Positions 44,247-52,972 of a stretch of 64,000 nt of DNA are shown in pieces. Made by a program: the position numbers and the translations under genes. The notes below the pieces were generated by a model, which was not told where the DNA came from, ran no database searches, and was given only the letters and a program-made list of their open reading frames with translations. How positions within the stretch are numbered: the first letter of the stretch is position 1; every line of letters starts with the position of its first letter. The DNA comes from Chitinophaga skermanii (GTDB lineage Bacteria; Bacteroidota; Bacteroidia; Chitinophagales; Chitinophagaceae): NCBI RefSeq assembly GCF_003259335.1, contig NZ_QLLL01000002.1, forward strand, positions 1 to 64,000, written 5' to 3'.

Positions 44247-44537
44247 ATGGATCTTACATCATCATTTTCAAAAGCCCTTCTATTACTAGATGAAGGAAAA
44301 ATCGAACAGGCTGTCACTTTACTGCAAGAGGTTGTAACGGAAAGTCAAGAAGCGAATGATGTCCAACATTTCGTGCAAGCTAACTGTGCATTAGGCGAAT
44401 TCTATTTTAATAACGCTGAATGGGATAAAGCACTCAGCTATTTAGAACTAGTGATCGGCACTCCTATGAGCGACGAAATGGAAGAAGCGCTTGCATCTGA
44501 AATTAACAATGCGAAACAAATGCTACAAGAAATGTAG
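44247..44537 (+). CDS. Small TPR protein
   Basis: 96 residues from the ATG at 44247. Two TPR-like helix pairs: SFSKALLLLDEGKIEQAVTLLQ and CALGEFYFNNAEWDKALSYLE. No signal peptide. An exact TATTTTTG -7 box at 44219-44226 gives a very short leader and supports this start over the longer open frame that begins at 44109 inside the divergent gene. Likely a scaffold or chaperone-like adaptor; partner unknown. Confidence 0.7.
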   Translation: MDLTSSFSKALLLLDEGKIEQAVTLLQEVVTESQEANDVQHFVQANCALGEFYFNNAEWDKALSYLELVIGTPMSDEMEEALASEINNAKQMLQEM

Positions 44538-44569
44538 TATTAACCTTATATGTTTTCTTTGATTCTATG

Positions 44570-44599
44570 AATACACGCTCTCCTAGCGTGTATTTTTAT
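44570..44599 (+). terminator. Terminator of the small TPR gene
   Basis: Perfect ten-base stem AATACACGCT / AGCGTGTATT with five-base loop, then TTTATTTAT. It could also serve the converging DUF4421 gene. Confidence 0.85.
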
Positions 44600-44622
44600 T
44601 TATAAGAATAGGCTCGATACAA

Positions 44623-45600
44623 CTATAATATCCCCAGTATCTTCTTCTTAAAGTTGCTAAATCGATACCCAAAAGTGATCGATATATCAGAATTAACTCT
44701 CCGCAATTTCTTTATCAAGAAATTAGTCCTCAAATTCTCCCAACTAGCATTCATGTACACGTAATAACGAGGACCATTATACCCTGTATTAATCCAAGCA
44801 TGCACATCATACACCGCTTGAATCGACTTATTCCCGGGTGTTAGTTCATACAAGGCCCCTCCACCCGCAGCTATAGCAGGTGCAATCAACCAATTTTTAG
44901 CAGGCACAATATTATACGTATAACCACCCCGTAAAACCAATGAAACCCATTTAGGATTCGACGACAATAGCTGGTAAGTAGCCGAGTCGGGCACTAAATC
45001 GCGCGATGGTGTTACCCAACTAATCCTGCGCCAAACGGGTGATGCCGTAAAAAAGAAAGTACCCTTAGAACGAACTTGTTCTTCCGAGAAAGCAGAAGCC
45101 GCCCTGTGCGAGAATTGGCGGGCATTCGTATAATAATACATATCTAGCCCCACATCTACGAAGTGAATATTTCGAAATGGTTCGTATGATCGATGCTCCA
45201 ACTTGGGAATCAGCAAGCCATTATAGGCATTAAAAAACGGCTGAAAGATCAGTTTACGGGTGCCAAACTTAAATTTTAAGGAAGTATAGTGGAAGTTAAC
45301 GTTTTTATCGAGCTGGGTGCCAGGGATATTCACTGTGGCTTGCAAATACAACCACTTGTAACTTACATCCACCCCTATATAGTTACTGGAATTGGCTGTT
45401 AACCTAAAATCACTTTTATCGGTCTGGTTCTTCGCAAAATTGAACTGTAAACTCGTGAGGCCGGTGAATACTTCTATCATATTACTCTTCTCGTACCGGC
45501 GCACGAAATTCGTATCCAAATCAGCCGATTGCCCCTGTAGGTGAAGAGCTTGCCAAAATAGTGCAAATACAAATGTGATATGATAACGCCACCGTTTCAT
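44623..45600 (-). CDS. DUF4421 outer-membrane-type protein
   Basis: 325 residues from the ATG at 45600, with a signal peptide (ITFVFALFWQALHLQGQ). Repeated amphipathic strands with aromatic ends (VSYKWLYLQATVNIPG, SLKFKFGTRKLIFQPFFNAYNG, ISITFGYRFSNF) predict a beta-barrel. The opening YEKSNMIEVFTGLTSLQF and GVDVSYKWL fit DUF4421, a Bacteroidota family of unknown function. Single gene. Confidence 0.75.
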   Translation of the reverse strand: MKRWRYHITFVFALFWQALHLQGQSADLDTNFVRRYEKSNMIEVFTGLTSLQFNFAKNQTDKSDFRLTANSSNYIGVDVSYKWLYLQATVNIPGTQLDKNVNFHYTSLKFKFGTRKLIFQPFFNAYNGLLIPKLEHRSYEPFRNIHFVDVGLDMYYYTNARQFSHRAASAFSEEQVRSKGTFFFTASPVWRRISWVTPSRDLVPDSATYQLLSSNPKWVSLVLRGGYTYNIVPAKNWLIAPAIAAGGGALYELTPGNKSIQAVYDVHAWINTGYNGPRYYVYMNASWENLRTNFLIKKLRRVNSDISITFGYRFSNFKKKILGIL

Positions 45601-45739
45601 GTGAGTACTTCTCGAAAATACATGCTTTCGTACGCGAATATAATCGACAAATCCCAAACAGCCTTACCCTACAATAGCTTTTTCAAACCACAATGCCGGC
45701 AAAGTATCCCCCCAACACCCAGCCGGCCAATATTTACCA

Positions 45740-46120
45740 TCAACCTAAACCACCCCGCACACTAATAAAAATAATCATCAACACAATCAATGTAATACAA
45801 ACGTACAGGCGATCTTTCTCTAGAATAAATCCTACCAACGAAAAAAGCACCCGCGAAATTGGTGTCGCGAACAATAACATAATACCCAATAGAATTATAT
45901 CACGACCACGACCCGCTCCAATCCCTTGCAACATCTCTTTTAAAATCGTTAACATATCCCGATCCGTTTCCACGAACTTAGGGTAATACACCACCTCTTG
46001 CCCATGACGTGATAAGTAGATGAGTCCTCCTATAAAAGCAATACCCAAAGAGGTCCATACGCCCCAGCGTAATAGGTTGCCAATAATATATTGTAAGTCT
46101 TTATCTTTTACATTTTCCAT
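45740..46120 (-). CDS. DUF1634 membrane protein
   Basis: 126 residues, three helices. It has the conserved LLRWGVWTSLGIAFIGGLIYL and GRGRDIILLGIMLLFATPISRVLFSLVGF segments of DUF1634. These small proteins are usually encoded next to TauE/SafE exporters, as here (12 bases after the TauE stop), and are thought to be accessory subunits. Confidence 0.88.
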   Translation of the reverse strand: MENVKDKDLQYIIGNLLRWGVWTSLGIAFIGGLIYLSRHGQEVVYYPKFVETDRDMLTILKEMLQGIGAGRGRDIILLGIMLLFATPISRVLFSLVGFILEKDRLYVCITLIVLMIIFISVRGGLG

Positions 46121-46132
46121 GATATCCCGCTT

Positions 46133-46966
46133 TTAAATTCTCCCGGTAGCCCCGTTATAAATCATCTGTAAGGCTAATAGTGTAATAACGATGGCGAAAA
46201 ACAGCTTCAATTTGCCAGGTGAAGAACGAATAAGTATTCTCGCACCCGTTAAAGCTCCTAATAATACCCCTATTACAACAGGCATACAAATTCCCGGTTG
46301 AATATACCCTCTTTGTAAATACACTACCGCGCTGGCCGTTGCTGTTACCCCCATCATAAAATTACTGGTAGTAGTAGATACCTTGAATGGTATACGCATA
46401 ATATTATCCATGGCTATTACCTTTAAGGCGCCTGAGCCAATACCCAGTAACCCCGATAGAACACCCGCTACAATCATCATTAAAAAACCACCTATCACGT
46501 TCTTCGTTCCATAATGCACCGTGCCTTGTGCTGTAGGATATGATCCGTACAACTTAAGCTTCGTGGCTAGCGGGCTCGATGTTTCTAGCACATGCACATC
46601 CTTCTTACGCAAGGAATTCATCGCAGAAAATATCAAAATGGCACCAAACAATACGGCAATCAGATGGGTAGGTGCAACTGTTGCTAATAAGGCACCCACG
46701 ACCGCTCCCACCGTGGTAGCAATTTCGAGAAACATCCCAATGCGCATATTTGTAATACCCTCGCGAACATATGCCGCCGCCGAACCCGAAGAAGTGGCAA
46801 TCACCGACACAAGCGCGGCCCCGATAGCATAATGAATATCAATTCCTAAAAACACGCTCAGCAAAGGAATAATAACTACCCCTCCTCCTAGTCCTGTTAA
46901 CGACCCAATCAAACCTGCCGCGTAAGCACCTGCAAATAAGATCAATGTAAAAACTAAAACCGTCAT
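46133..46966 (-). CDS. TauE/SafE-family sulfite/organosulfonate exporter
   Basis: 277 residues with about eight helices. It carries GSLTGLGGGVVIIPLLSVFLG in the first repeat and GVLSGLLGIGSGALKVIAM in the second, the paired Gly-rich motifs of TauE/SafE. It probably exports a small sulfur-containing anion. It directly abuts the GntR regulator gene (stop and start adjacent) and the DUF1634 gene, forming a three-gene operon. Confidence 0.9.
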   Translation of the reverse strand: MTVLVFTLILFAGAYAAGLIGSLTGLGGGVVIIPLLSVFLGIDIHYAIGAALVSVIATSSGSAAAYVREGITNMRIGMFLEIATTVGAVVGALLATVAPTHLIAVLFGAILIFSAMNSLRKKDVHVLETSSPLATKLKLYGSYPTAQGTVHYGTKNVIGGFLMMIVAGVLSGLLGIGSGALKVIAMDNIMRIPFKVSTTTSNFMMGVTATASAVVYLQRGYIQPGICMPVVIGVLLGALTGARILIRSSPGKLKLFFAIVITLLALQMIYNGATGRI

Positions 46967-47632
46967 TTATATAGCATTTGAATTATGTTGAAGTAATGCA
47001 TCGAAGCTTGCAATAGCAGCTACTTCGTTGCGATCGATAATGGCTTCCAAAAGTTGTTCATGCAAAACATGCGTGTGCGAAAATTGGGTAACACTGCCGC
47101 TATCCCGTTGTTGGAAGGATGTACGTAATACATGCGTAAAGCCTGCATATAAATCGGCTAATACGCTATTTTTACTAGCAGCCGCAATGGTAGTGTGAAA
47201 TTGAATATCTGCATCAATGGCAGTAGTATAATCATCGGCTTGAATGGCTGCAGCCCGGTTTTTCAAGGACTTTTGCATTTCTTTGACCTGTGCTTTTGTA
47301 CGGTGTGCAACAGCTAAACGTATAATGGCATGCTCCAGTAATATACGCACTTGGTTCAATTCCTGCTGGGCAGCACGTCGTAACCGCTGCTCCAATGTTT
47401 CCGAAGATACGCCTGGCTCGTTCACAAACGTGCCCGACCCTTGCTGTACCCGCAATATCCCGTTTTGCGCCAAGGTTTTAATCGCCTCCCGGATGGTAGA
47501 TCGCCCTACAGCAAATTGCTCCATCAACTCCGGCTCCGCGGGAATCTTCTCACCCACTTTCCATTTACCAAGTGAAATATGCTGCTGCAATTTCTCTATA
47601 ACTATGTCTGCTAATTTTGTTCGTTTCGACAT
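46967..47632 (-). CDS. FadR-subfamily GntR regulator
   Basis: 221 residues from the ATG at 47632 (MSKRTKLADIVIEKLQ). Winged HTH with GEKIPAEPELMEQFAVGRSTIREAIKTLAQNGIL, then an FCD ligand-binding domain with metal-binding His residues (ADIQFHTTIAAAS; HTHVLHEQLLEAI). It probably senses a small acid and represses its own operon (regulator, TauE exporter, DUF1634). The two palindromes just upstream are the expected operators. Confidence 0.9.
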   Translation of the reverse strand: MSKRTKLADIVIEKLQQHISLGKWKVGEKIPAEPELMEQFAVGRSTIREAIKTLAQNGILRVQQGSGTFVNEPGVSSETLEQRLRRAAQQELNQVRILLEHAIIRLAVAHRTKAQVKEMQKSLKNRAAAIQADDYTTAIDADIQFHTTIAAASKNSVLADLYAGFTHVLRTSFQQRDSGSVTQFSHTHVLHEQLLEAIIDRNEVAAIASFDALLQHNSNAI

Positions 47633-47637
47633 ACAAT

Positions 47638-47695
47638 CAAACATCAGATGTTTGACAAAGGTAAACCAAAACAACATTCAAACATCAGATGTTTA
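47638..47695. promoter_or_regulatory. Twin operator for the FadR-type regulator
   Basis: CAAACATCAGATGTTTG at 47638-47654 is a perfect 17-base palindrome around a central A. CAAACATCAGATGTTTA at 47679-47695 repeats it with one end base changed. They start 41 bases apart and lie directly upstream of the regulator start. Two dyads in phase are typical of autoregulated FadR-type operons. Confidence 0.8.
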
Positions 47696-47699
47696 CAAA

Positions 47700-49121
47700 T
47701 TATAGTACGCTAGCGATCAATTTTACGCCTTCTGCTATTGTATCTTCTGAAAGAGAACCATATCCCAATCGAATACCATATTGGTTCTTGCCAAAATAGA
47801 ATTGTGAAGATGGTGGAAGAGAAATATTTTTTTGACTGAGTTGATGAAAGAATGAAGTCGTATCTAGGTTTTCTTTTGGCGTTAACCAGAAAGCCAACCC
47901 ACCTTCCGGCACTGTATAATTAAAATAAGTAGCTAGATGTTCTCCTAGCAACTCGCTCATTTTATCACGCTTTGCCTTATAATGCAACGTTGCTTTTTTG
48001 ATATGTCGCTTAATGGTTCCATCATGAATCAACTGCAATACAGCTTGTTCCATGATAATATCTCCTTGTACATCGATAATTTTCCGCAACTCACCAATCG
48101 ACTCGATAAACGAAGCCCGGCTACTTACCAAGTAACCCGTACGCAATGCCGGGGCTACTACTTTACTCATGGTACCTATGTAGATGAAATTAGCCAGGCC
48201 AGGTAAACTGGATATAGGCATGAAGGGCCTGTAGCCGAAATGAAATTCGTTATCGTAATCATCTTCAATAATTGTAAAACCGTATTTATTCGAAAGTTCT
48301 ACTAATTGGTATCTACGTTGCAAGCTAAGGGTAACAGTGGTGGGATATTGACGATGCGGCGTTGTAAAAATTGCCTTGATGCGTTTTTTTGATTGAAGAT
48401 GATGAAGAATATCATCAATTACTAAACCATCACCATCCACTCGAACAGGCAATAGCTCCGCTCCTGCTTTTTCAAAGGCAGCCCAAGCCGGTTTATACCC
48501 GGGCGTTTCAATCATTACTGCATCGCCCTTTTCCAATAAACATTGTGCAGCCAGGTAAGTAGCCATTTGACTACCGCGGGTAATACATACCTGCGATTCG
48601 TTGATTTGCATGCCCCGTTGATGGTTCAACATTTGCGCAATGGCTTTTCGGAATTCCATAGAACCCAACTCACAAGCATAATCCATTACCTTCCAGCGAG
48701 CTTTACGACTGAATATTTGCCTATAGGCCCTCGCCAACTCGTTAATGGGCGCTATTTTACTATCGGGATGCCCATCGTCGAATACAATTGTATGTGCTTT
48801 TTGAATGGCAACGGCGGCGGTTGAAGTGGTTACAGGAAGATCTTTTTGCAGTTGCAAGGTGGGGGTTGTTTCGGCTACGAATGTGCCTTTACGCTCTTTG
48901 GATACTAACCACCCTTCCATCAATAATACTTGCAATGCATCTACCACTGTATTGCGGTTCACTTTCAATAGCTGGGCTAGCAACCTGCTCCCCGGCAAGG
49001 CCTCACCTGCTTTTAGGCGCCCCATTTTAATATCGTGAATAATTGCATCCGCTATTTGCAGGTAAATGGCCTTTTCAGCCGACTCATCGAGTTGAATATT
49101 TACGGACCAAGGTCTTAACAT
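47700..49121 (-). CDS. MocR/PdxR-type regulator (GntR HTH fused to aminotransferase)
   Basis: 473 residues from the ATG at 49121; an ATG four codons earlier at 49133 is possible but lies in the putative operator. N-terminal GntR winged helix (QIADAIIHDIKMGRLKAG, LLKVNRNTVVDALQVL), linker, then a fold-type I aminotransferase-like domain with IEDDYDNEF and the PLP-binding lysine in GTMSKVVAPALRTGY (K320 from this start). Such proteins use PLP as effector and usually activate the gene encoded divergently, here the thioredoxin-like gene. Confidence 0.88.
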   Translation of the reverse strand: MLRPWSVNIQLDESAEKAIYLQIADAIIHDIKMGRLKAGEALPGSRLLAQLLKVNRNTVVDALQVLLMEGWLVSKERKGTFVAETTPTLQLQKDLPVTTSTAAVAIQKAHTIVFDDGHPDSKIAPINELARAYRQIFSRKARWKVMDYACELGSMEFRKAIAQMLNHQRGMQINESQVCITRGSQMATYLAAQCLLEKGDAVMIETPGYKPAWAAFEKAGAELLPVRVDGDGLVIDDILHHLQSKKRIKAIFTTPHRQYPTTVTLSLQRRYQLVELSNKYGFTIIEDDYDNEFHFGYRPFMPISSLPGLANFIYIGTMSKVVAPALRTGYLVSSRASFIESIGELRKIIDVQGDIIMEQAVLQLIHDGTIKRHIKKATLHYKAKRDKMSELLGEHLATYFNYTVPEGGLAFWLTPKENLDTTSFFHQLSQKNISLPPSSQFYFGKNQYGIRLGYGSLSEDTIAEGVKLIASVL

Positions 49122-49122
49122 C

Positions 49123-49166
49123 TGGACTACCAATTTTTACACATTCTGTATCATAACAGTAGTCCA
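49123..49166. promoter_or_regulatory. Inverted repeat between MocR and the thioredoxin-like gene, candidate operator
   Basis: TGGACTAC (49123-49130) and GTAGTCCA (49159-49166) are inverted with 28 bases between. ACAGTAGT also recurs as a direct repeat at 49157 and 49172. It lies directly upstream of a -7 box at 49176 lacking a TTTG -33, as expected for activation by MocR. Confidence 0.5.
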
Positions 49167-49175
49167 AAGGTACAG

Positions 49176-49183
49176 TAGTTTTG
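49176..49183 (+). promoter_or_regulatory. -7 box for the thioredoxin-like gene
   Basis: TAGTTTTG matches TAnnTTTG exactly. No TTTG occurs 19-21 bases upstream. Confidence 0.5.
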
Positions 49184-49226
49184 CCATCGAATTACAATCA
49201 TTCTTTCACGCACAATTTTAAAACAT

Positions 49227-49457
49227 ATGCAAAAAGCCGTTTTTTACCACGCAGGTTGCCCAGTTTGTGTAAGCGCAGAACACGATATCATCCAACTCGT
49301 TGGCAAAGAAAATCTTGACATCATTCACCTCGGTGAACAACAACAATACATCGATGCAGCAGCTGCTGCTGGTGTAAAATCCGTTCCAGCCTTGGTTACA
49401 ACAAACGGAAACGTACTTCATATCAACTTCGGCGCATCTATCGCAGATGTAAAATAA
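49227..49457 (+). CDS. Thioredoxin/glutaredoxin-like small protein
   Basis: 76 residues, cytosolic. YHAGCPVCVSAEHDI gives a CPVC redox motif in the position of the thioredoxin-fold active site, and VKSVPALVT supplies the cis-Pro. It is shorter than classical thioredoxin and lacks its first strand and helix, closer to glutaredoxin-like or thioredoxin-like small proteins. Divergent to the MocR-type regulator, which probably controls it. Confidence 0.85.
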   Translation: MQKAVFYHAGCPVCVSAEHDIIQLVGKENLDIIHLGEQQQYIDAAAAAGVKSVPALVTTNGNVLHINFGASIADVK

Positions 49458-49467
49458 GCTGTACACA

Positions 49468-49501
49468 AGGCATTATTAAGTAATTAGTAATGCCTTTTTA
49501 T
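49468..49501 (+). terminator. Terminator of the thioredoxin-like gene
   Basis: AGGCATTA / TAATGCCT stem with a 12-base AT loop, followed by TTTTTATC. Confidence 0.75.
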
Positions 49502-49511
49502 CAAATTGACC

Positions 49512-49519
49512 TAATTTTG
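49512..49519 (+). promoter_or_regulatory. -7 box for the AAA ATPase gene
   Basis: TAATTTTG matches TAnnTTTG and lies 20 bases before the ATG; no clear -33 TTTG. Confidence 0.4.
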
Positions 49520-49539
49520 GGCATTCAAATGTAGAATGC

Positions 49540-50262
49540 ATGCACGTACTCGACGTAATCATTAATGAGAAAGAAAAAGTAAACTGGTCGGATATTTCAT
49601 TAGACCCTGCTAATAAACAAGTGTTGGACCAGCTAATGAAGGAATTCCGGTATATCGACGAGCTAAAGAAGTACAATTTACCTGTCGACAATAAGATTAT
49701 GTTGCATGGAAGTTCCGGCTGTGGCAAAACAACCACCGCGAAGGCCATTGCTTCAACGTTGGATAAAAATCTCTATATCCTCAATCTTAGCACCATCGTT
49801 TCTTCTAAAATAGGCGAAACCGCCAATAACCTAAAAATGGTATTCGACAAAGTCGCCCGCGACCATGCCGTACTATTCCTCGATGAATTCGACCATATTG
49901 GTAAAACCCGCGGCGAAGACGATCGAGACGTAGGTGAAATGCGCCGTTTAGTGAATACCCTTATTCAACTCATCGACTATTTCCCTCCAAAGGCATTGCT
50001 TGTTGCTGCCACCAATCACCTCGAAATGATTGATCATGCATTGGTAAGAAGGTTTCAATTACGCCTGCAATACAACCTGCCGAGCGTACACGAATTAAAC
50101 GCTTACTACGATAAACTACTTACTGCCTTTCCTCCACATTTGCAGGAGGTTGAAAGGTTATACGGGATTTCCTATGCTGAAGCCAAGGATCACTTGTATA
50201 CTTCAATTAAATCGATTCTTATTAACGATTTAGAGTCAAAAGCTGTAATAGCAAACGTATAG
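49540..50262 (+). CDS. Single-domain AAA+ ATPase
   Basis: 240 residues. One AAA module close to the spastin/FtsH/Cdc48 branch: Walker A GSSGCGKT (57-64), Walker B VLFLDE (111-116), GEMRRLVNTLIQLIDYF, sensor AATNHLEMID and arginine-finger-like ALVRRFQLRLQY. It lacks the protease or substrate domain of FtsH, and its C-terminal lid is short. It could act as a stand-alone unfoldase or remodeller. Single transcript between a -7 box and a strong terminator. Confidence 0.88.
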   Translation: MHVLDVIINEKEKVNWSDISLDPANKQVLDQLMKEFRYIDELKKYNLPVDNKIMLHGSSGCGKTTTAKAIASTLDKNLYILNLSTIVSSKIGETANNLKMVFDKVARDHAVLFLDEFDHIGKTRGEDDRDVGEMRRLVNTLIQLIDYFPPKALLVAATNHLEMIDHALVRRFQLRLQYNLPSVHELNAYYDKLLTAFPPHLQEVERLYGISYAEAKDHLYTSIKSILINDLESKAVIANV

Positions 50263-50268
50263 GGCACC

Positions 50269-50313
50269 TCCAAATAAAAACGTCACATGTAAATAGTGAC
50301 GTTTTTATTTGGA
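50269..50313. terminator. Bidirectional terminator
   Basis: Perfect 18-base stem: TCCAAATAAAAACGTCAC (50269-50286) / its complement (50296-50313), nine-base loop. The A-run and T-run inside the stem suit both converging genes. Confidence 0.88.
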
Positions 50314-50324
50314 ATGCATATGTA

Positions 50325-50963
50325 TTATTCTTTCATTGTTTCTTCACGACTATACCCAGAAGCCTCCGTATAATCTCTCTCTATTTGATCAATTAACCCT
50401 TCATCAAACATATTTACTATTTGGTTCTTGGAATACTTCACAAATGCATTATTCATAAAATAATCAATTTCAGCAAACTTCTTACTCACATGTACATATA
50501 CTAGCCGACTTTCATAAAAACTTAGACTATCTCCTTCAATTTTTTTAAGCTTTAAATAAGTATACACATCGCCATTTTCCTGCTTATCCACCACACGATA
50601 AACATCATTTACTATAGGATGTTGTACAAACTTTTTAGTGCTGAAGCTATCCATCCAATCAGCTATAGCGCCATAGAGCATTAATGATAATATGACAATA
50701 AGCCCACTGTAATAATAAAAAGGCGCTCTCGTCGATTTTTCATAATCATTTTGCAATGTTGTATCATGGGTGCGTTGTCCGCAACTTTCACAGTAAATTT
50801 CTGCATATTTAGGCCCCATAGGGAAAAAAGGGATGTAATAAACATGCCCATAAGCTTGGCGAACAACAGTTTTTTGGTTAAAATCTTTGCAGTTTTTACA
50901 ATTCCGTTGGTGGTCAGTGGAACGTTTGATCACACCGACCTTCTTGCCGTAAACAATAAACAT
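50325..50963 (-). CDS. Zinc-ribbon membrane protein
   Basis: 212 residues from the ATG at 50963 (MFIVYGKKVGVIK), which matches the usual start of this zinc-ribbon type. CKNCKDF ... YCESCGQ provides the four Cys of a zinc ribbon around a short basic segment, followed by one or two membrane helices (about 90-108) and a soluble C-terminal domain. Bacteroidota carry many similar proteins of unknown role. Confidence 0.65.
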   Translation of the reverse strand: MFIVYGKKVGVIKRSTDHQRNCKNCKDFNQKTVVRQAYGHVYYIPFFPMGPKYAEIYCESCGQRTHDTTLQNDYEKSTRAPFYYYSGLIVILSLMLYGAIADWMDSFSTKKFVQHPIVNDVYRVVDKQENGDVYTYLKLKKIEGDSLSFYESRLVYVHVSKKFAEIDYFMNNAFVKYSKNQIVNMFDEGLIDQIERDYTEASGYSREETMKE

Positions 50964-51042
50964 AATAGTTAGGGATAATAAATTTAGGCCAGAAAAGTAA
51001 TACAATTAAATAACATATCATAAACTTCGTTTATTGATCACC

Positions 51043-51444
51043 CTACTTCGCCCATAACTCAATATCCGGATGCTCTCCAATCACCTCTAAAATAATATCA
51101 AAATATGTTTGTCCTTCTCCAGCCAGCAAAGCTTGCAACTTCTCGGTAAAAAGTTTTTTATTGAATGGCGAGCCTGGCACTAACTTGCTTTCATAATATG
51201 CCCGCGTAACATCTACCCCCAACGCTTTCTTGCTTTCTTCGAAATGTTCCCACACCAATAACACAGGTTCATCCAGTTTTATCAACCCAAAACCGCCATA
51301 TAACAAATCATTCAAAGCATCCAAACTTTGCCCTAATAACCAATCTTCATCGACCATAAAAACACGGTTGATCTCATCATAAAAGCTGGGAATATCATGC
51401 ATATTTGCACCTTGAAGGGTAATTACTTTTCTTGGGTTCGACAT
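51043..51444 (-). CDS. Barstar-family ribonuclease inhibitor
   Basis: 133 residues. The typical barstar start KVITLQGANMHDIPSFYDEINRVF, then DEDWLLGQSLDALNDLLYGGFG, with the acidic helix that plugs the active site of barnase-type RNases. No barnase or polymorphic toxin is found nearby, so it is an orphan immunity gene, perhaps against toxins of competing cells. Divergent to the acetyltransferase gene. Confidence 0.88.
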   Translation of the reverse strand: MSNPRKVITLQGANMHDIPSFYDEINRVFMVDEDWLLGQSLDALNDLLYGGFGLIKLDEPVLLVWEHFEESKKALGVDVTRAYYESKLVPGSPFNKKLFTEKLQALLAGEGQTYFDIILEVIGEHPDIELWAK

Positions 51445-51512
51445 ACATTTGCACTTTCGTTCATCCTAAAGTTACATTCCTGTAATTGAAATCCCTACTT
51501 TCGCATAAGACC

Positions 51513-52031
51513 ATGCAAACAATTTCTATTATACAAGCCGGCGAAAACGACGTAGTTGCATTACAGCAAATCGCGCAAACCACTTTCATAGCAGCTTATG
51601 CTGCCGTTAATACACAAGAGAACATGGATAAATATCTCCATGAAGATCTTGGGTTACCACAATTACGCAGCGAATTAAATAACCCCCACTCGCTATTCTT
51701 CTTCGCCCAACTCGATGGCCAAAACATAGGCTACATCAAACTAAACATTGGCGATGCACAAACACACTTACAAGAAAAAAACACGCTAGAAATCGAACGT
51801 ATATACGTGTTACCTCCATACCAAAGCATGCGCATAGGCCAACAACTATTTGATCATGCCGTTGCATTAGCCAAAGCACGTGCATACACGAAAGTATGGC
51901 TAGCCGTATGGGAACAGAATCATAAAGCCATCCAGTTCTATACAAGGAATGGATTCACCGTGTTTGATACCTGTACTTTCACTTTAGGTAATGATGTACA
52001 AAATGATTTGATGATGGCATTGACTTTGTAG
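51513..52031 (+). CDS. GNAT-family N-acetyltransferase
   Basis: 172 residues from the ATG at 51513; the frame extends nine codons upstream, but TACTTTCG, a near-match to TAnnTTTG, lies at 51496 inside that extension. GNAT motif A IERIYVLPPYQSMRIGQQLF, motif B WLAVWEQNHKAIQFYTRNGF. It resembles PaiA/RimI-like acetyltransferases. Substrate unknown. Confidence 0.88.
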   Translation: MQTISIIQAGENDVVALQQIAQTTFIAAYAAVNTQENMDKYLHEDLGLPQLRSELNNPHSLFFFAQLDGQNIGYIKLNIGDAQTHLQEKNTLEIERIYVLPPYQSMRIGQQLFDHAVALAKARAYTKVWLAVWEQNHKAIQFYTRNGFTVFDTCTFTLGNDVQNDLMMALTL

Positions 52032-52063
52032 GATTTTATATTATTCAACACCAACATTCACCC

Positions 52064-52453
52064 ATGACCCAATTACATAACCCAGTCGCCTATTTCGAAA
52101 TCCCGGTCCACGATATGGCCCGCGCCGTTGAATTTTATGCCAACGTATTTGGATATACCTTCGACATCGACACGATCGACAATTACGAAATGGCCCTCTT
52201 TCCTTGGCAAGCTGCTCATCCCGGCATTACGGGTGCCCTTGTAAAAGGCGATGTATACAAAGCCACCAACAACGGCATCATTCTCTATTTCCATACCAAC
52301 GATATCGCGTACACCTTACAATGCGCCATCGATAACGGTGCCAAAGTACTCTACCCTATTACCGTTAATGAACAATACGGCTTTGCAGTAGCAGAATTTG
52401 AGGATACAGAAGGTAACCGTATAGCACTACGCCAAGTTTTTAACGAAGCATAA
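52064..52453 (+). CDS. VOC-family (glyoxalase/dioxygenase-like) protein
   Basis: 129 residues. Vicinal-oxygen-chelate fold: PVAYFEIPVHDMARAVEFYANVFGY then ...YTLQCAIDNGAKVLYPIT and FAVAEFEDTEGNRIALRQ. His, Glu and related ligands sit at the expected strand ends. Function within the superfamily is unknown. It follows the acetyltransferase by 32 bases and is probably co-transcribed. Confidence 0.85.
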   Translation: MTQLHNPVAYFEIPVHDMARAVEFYANVFGYTFDIDTIDNYEMALFPWQAAHPGITGALVKGDVYKATNNGIILYFHTNDIAYTLQCAIDNGAKVLYPITVNEQYGFAVAEFEDTEGNRIALRQVFNEA

Positions 52454-52719
52454 ATACTTTGTCCGTATATTAATTATATATATCAACACAGAAGGGTTGT
52501 CTAAAAACATACCTCGTTTAATGTCCTACACAAGACAAATTCTATTACAGGATACCCTTACTAAAAACCGCATTTCTTTATACTTTTTAGCCCCATAAAG
52601 ACAACCAAACACCCTACCCCTACCCCTACCTCTTCCTCAAAACCACACTTTCGGCCCAAATAAGGCTAAAAACGAATGAAATTCCCAAATAATTGAATGC
52701 CAATCAGTTCCATAGCAAA

Positions 52720-52906
52720 GCCTTTGACAACCCTTTGAAAAGCCTTTGAAAATCGCCCGAAACCCTTATAAACACTAGGGGGTGCCTTTGAAAGACTTTA
52801 ACTTCCCTTTGAAAATGGCCTAAAACCCTTGTAAACACTAGGGGTACTCTTTGAATGACTTTAACGACCCTTTGAAAAGCCTTTGACATGCCTTTAACCT
52901 GCCTTC
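52720..52906. repeat. 11-bp tandem array with a 63-bp higher-order repeat
   Basis: The 11-mer CCTTTGAAAAG and variants recur, e.g. at 52721, 52732, 52743, 52806, 52869 and 52880. Superimposed is a 63-base unit: 52743-52805 and 52806-52868 agree at about 52 of 63 positions by hand count, and a third partial unit starts at 52869. The surrounding gap (52454-53027) has no gene; at 52607-52632 it also holds a short CCCTA/CCTACC run. Confidence 0.85.
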
Positions 52907-52972
52907 GAAAGTAGTGAACAAAACTGCTACGCCCCTTTAAAACACTTATAGATGCAGCTGGCATCAATAAAA

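Noticed and set aside
51043..51444. Barnase/barstar toxin-antitoxin pair
   Set aside because: Only the barstar half is present; neighbouring genes are an acetyltransferase and a zinc-ribbon protein.
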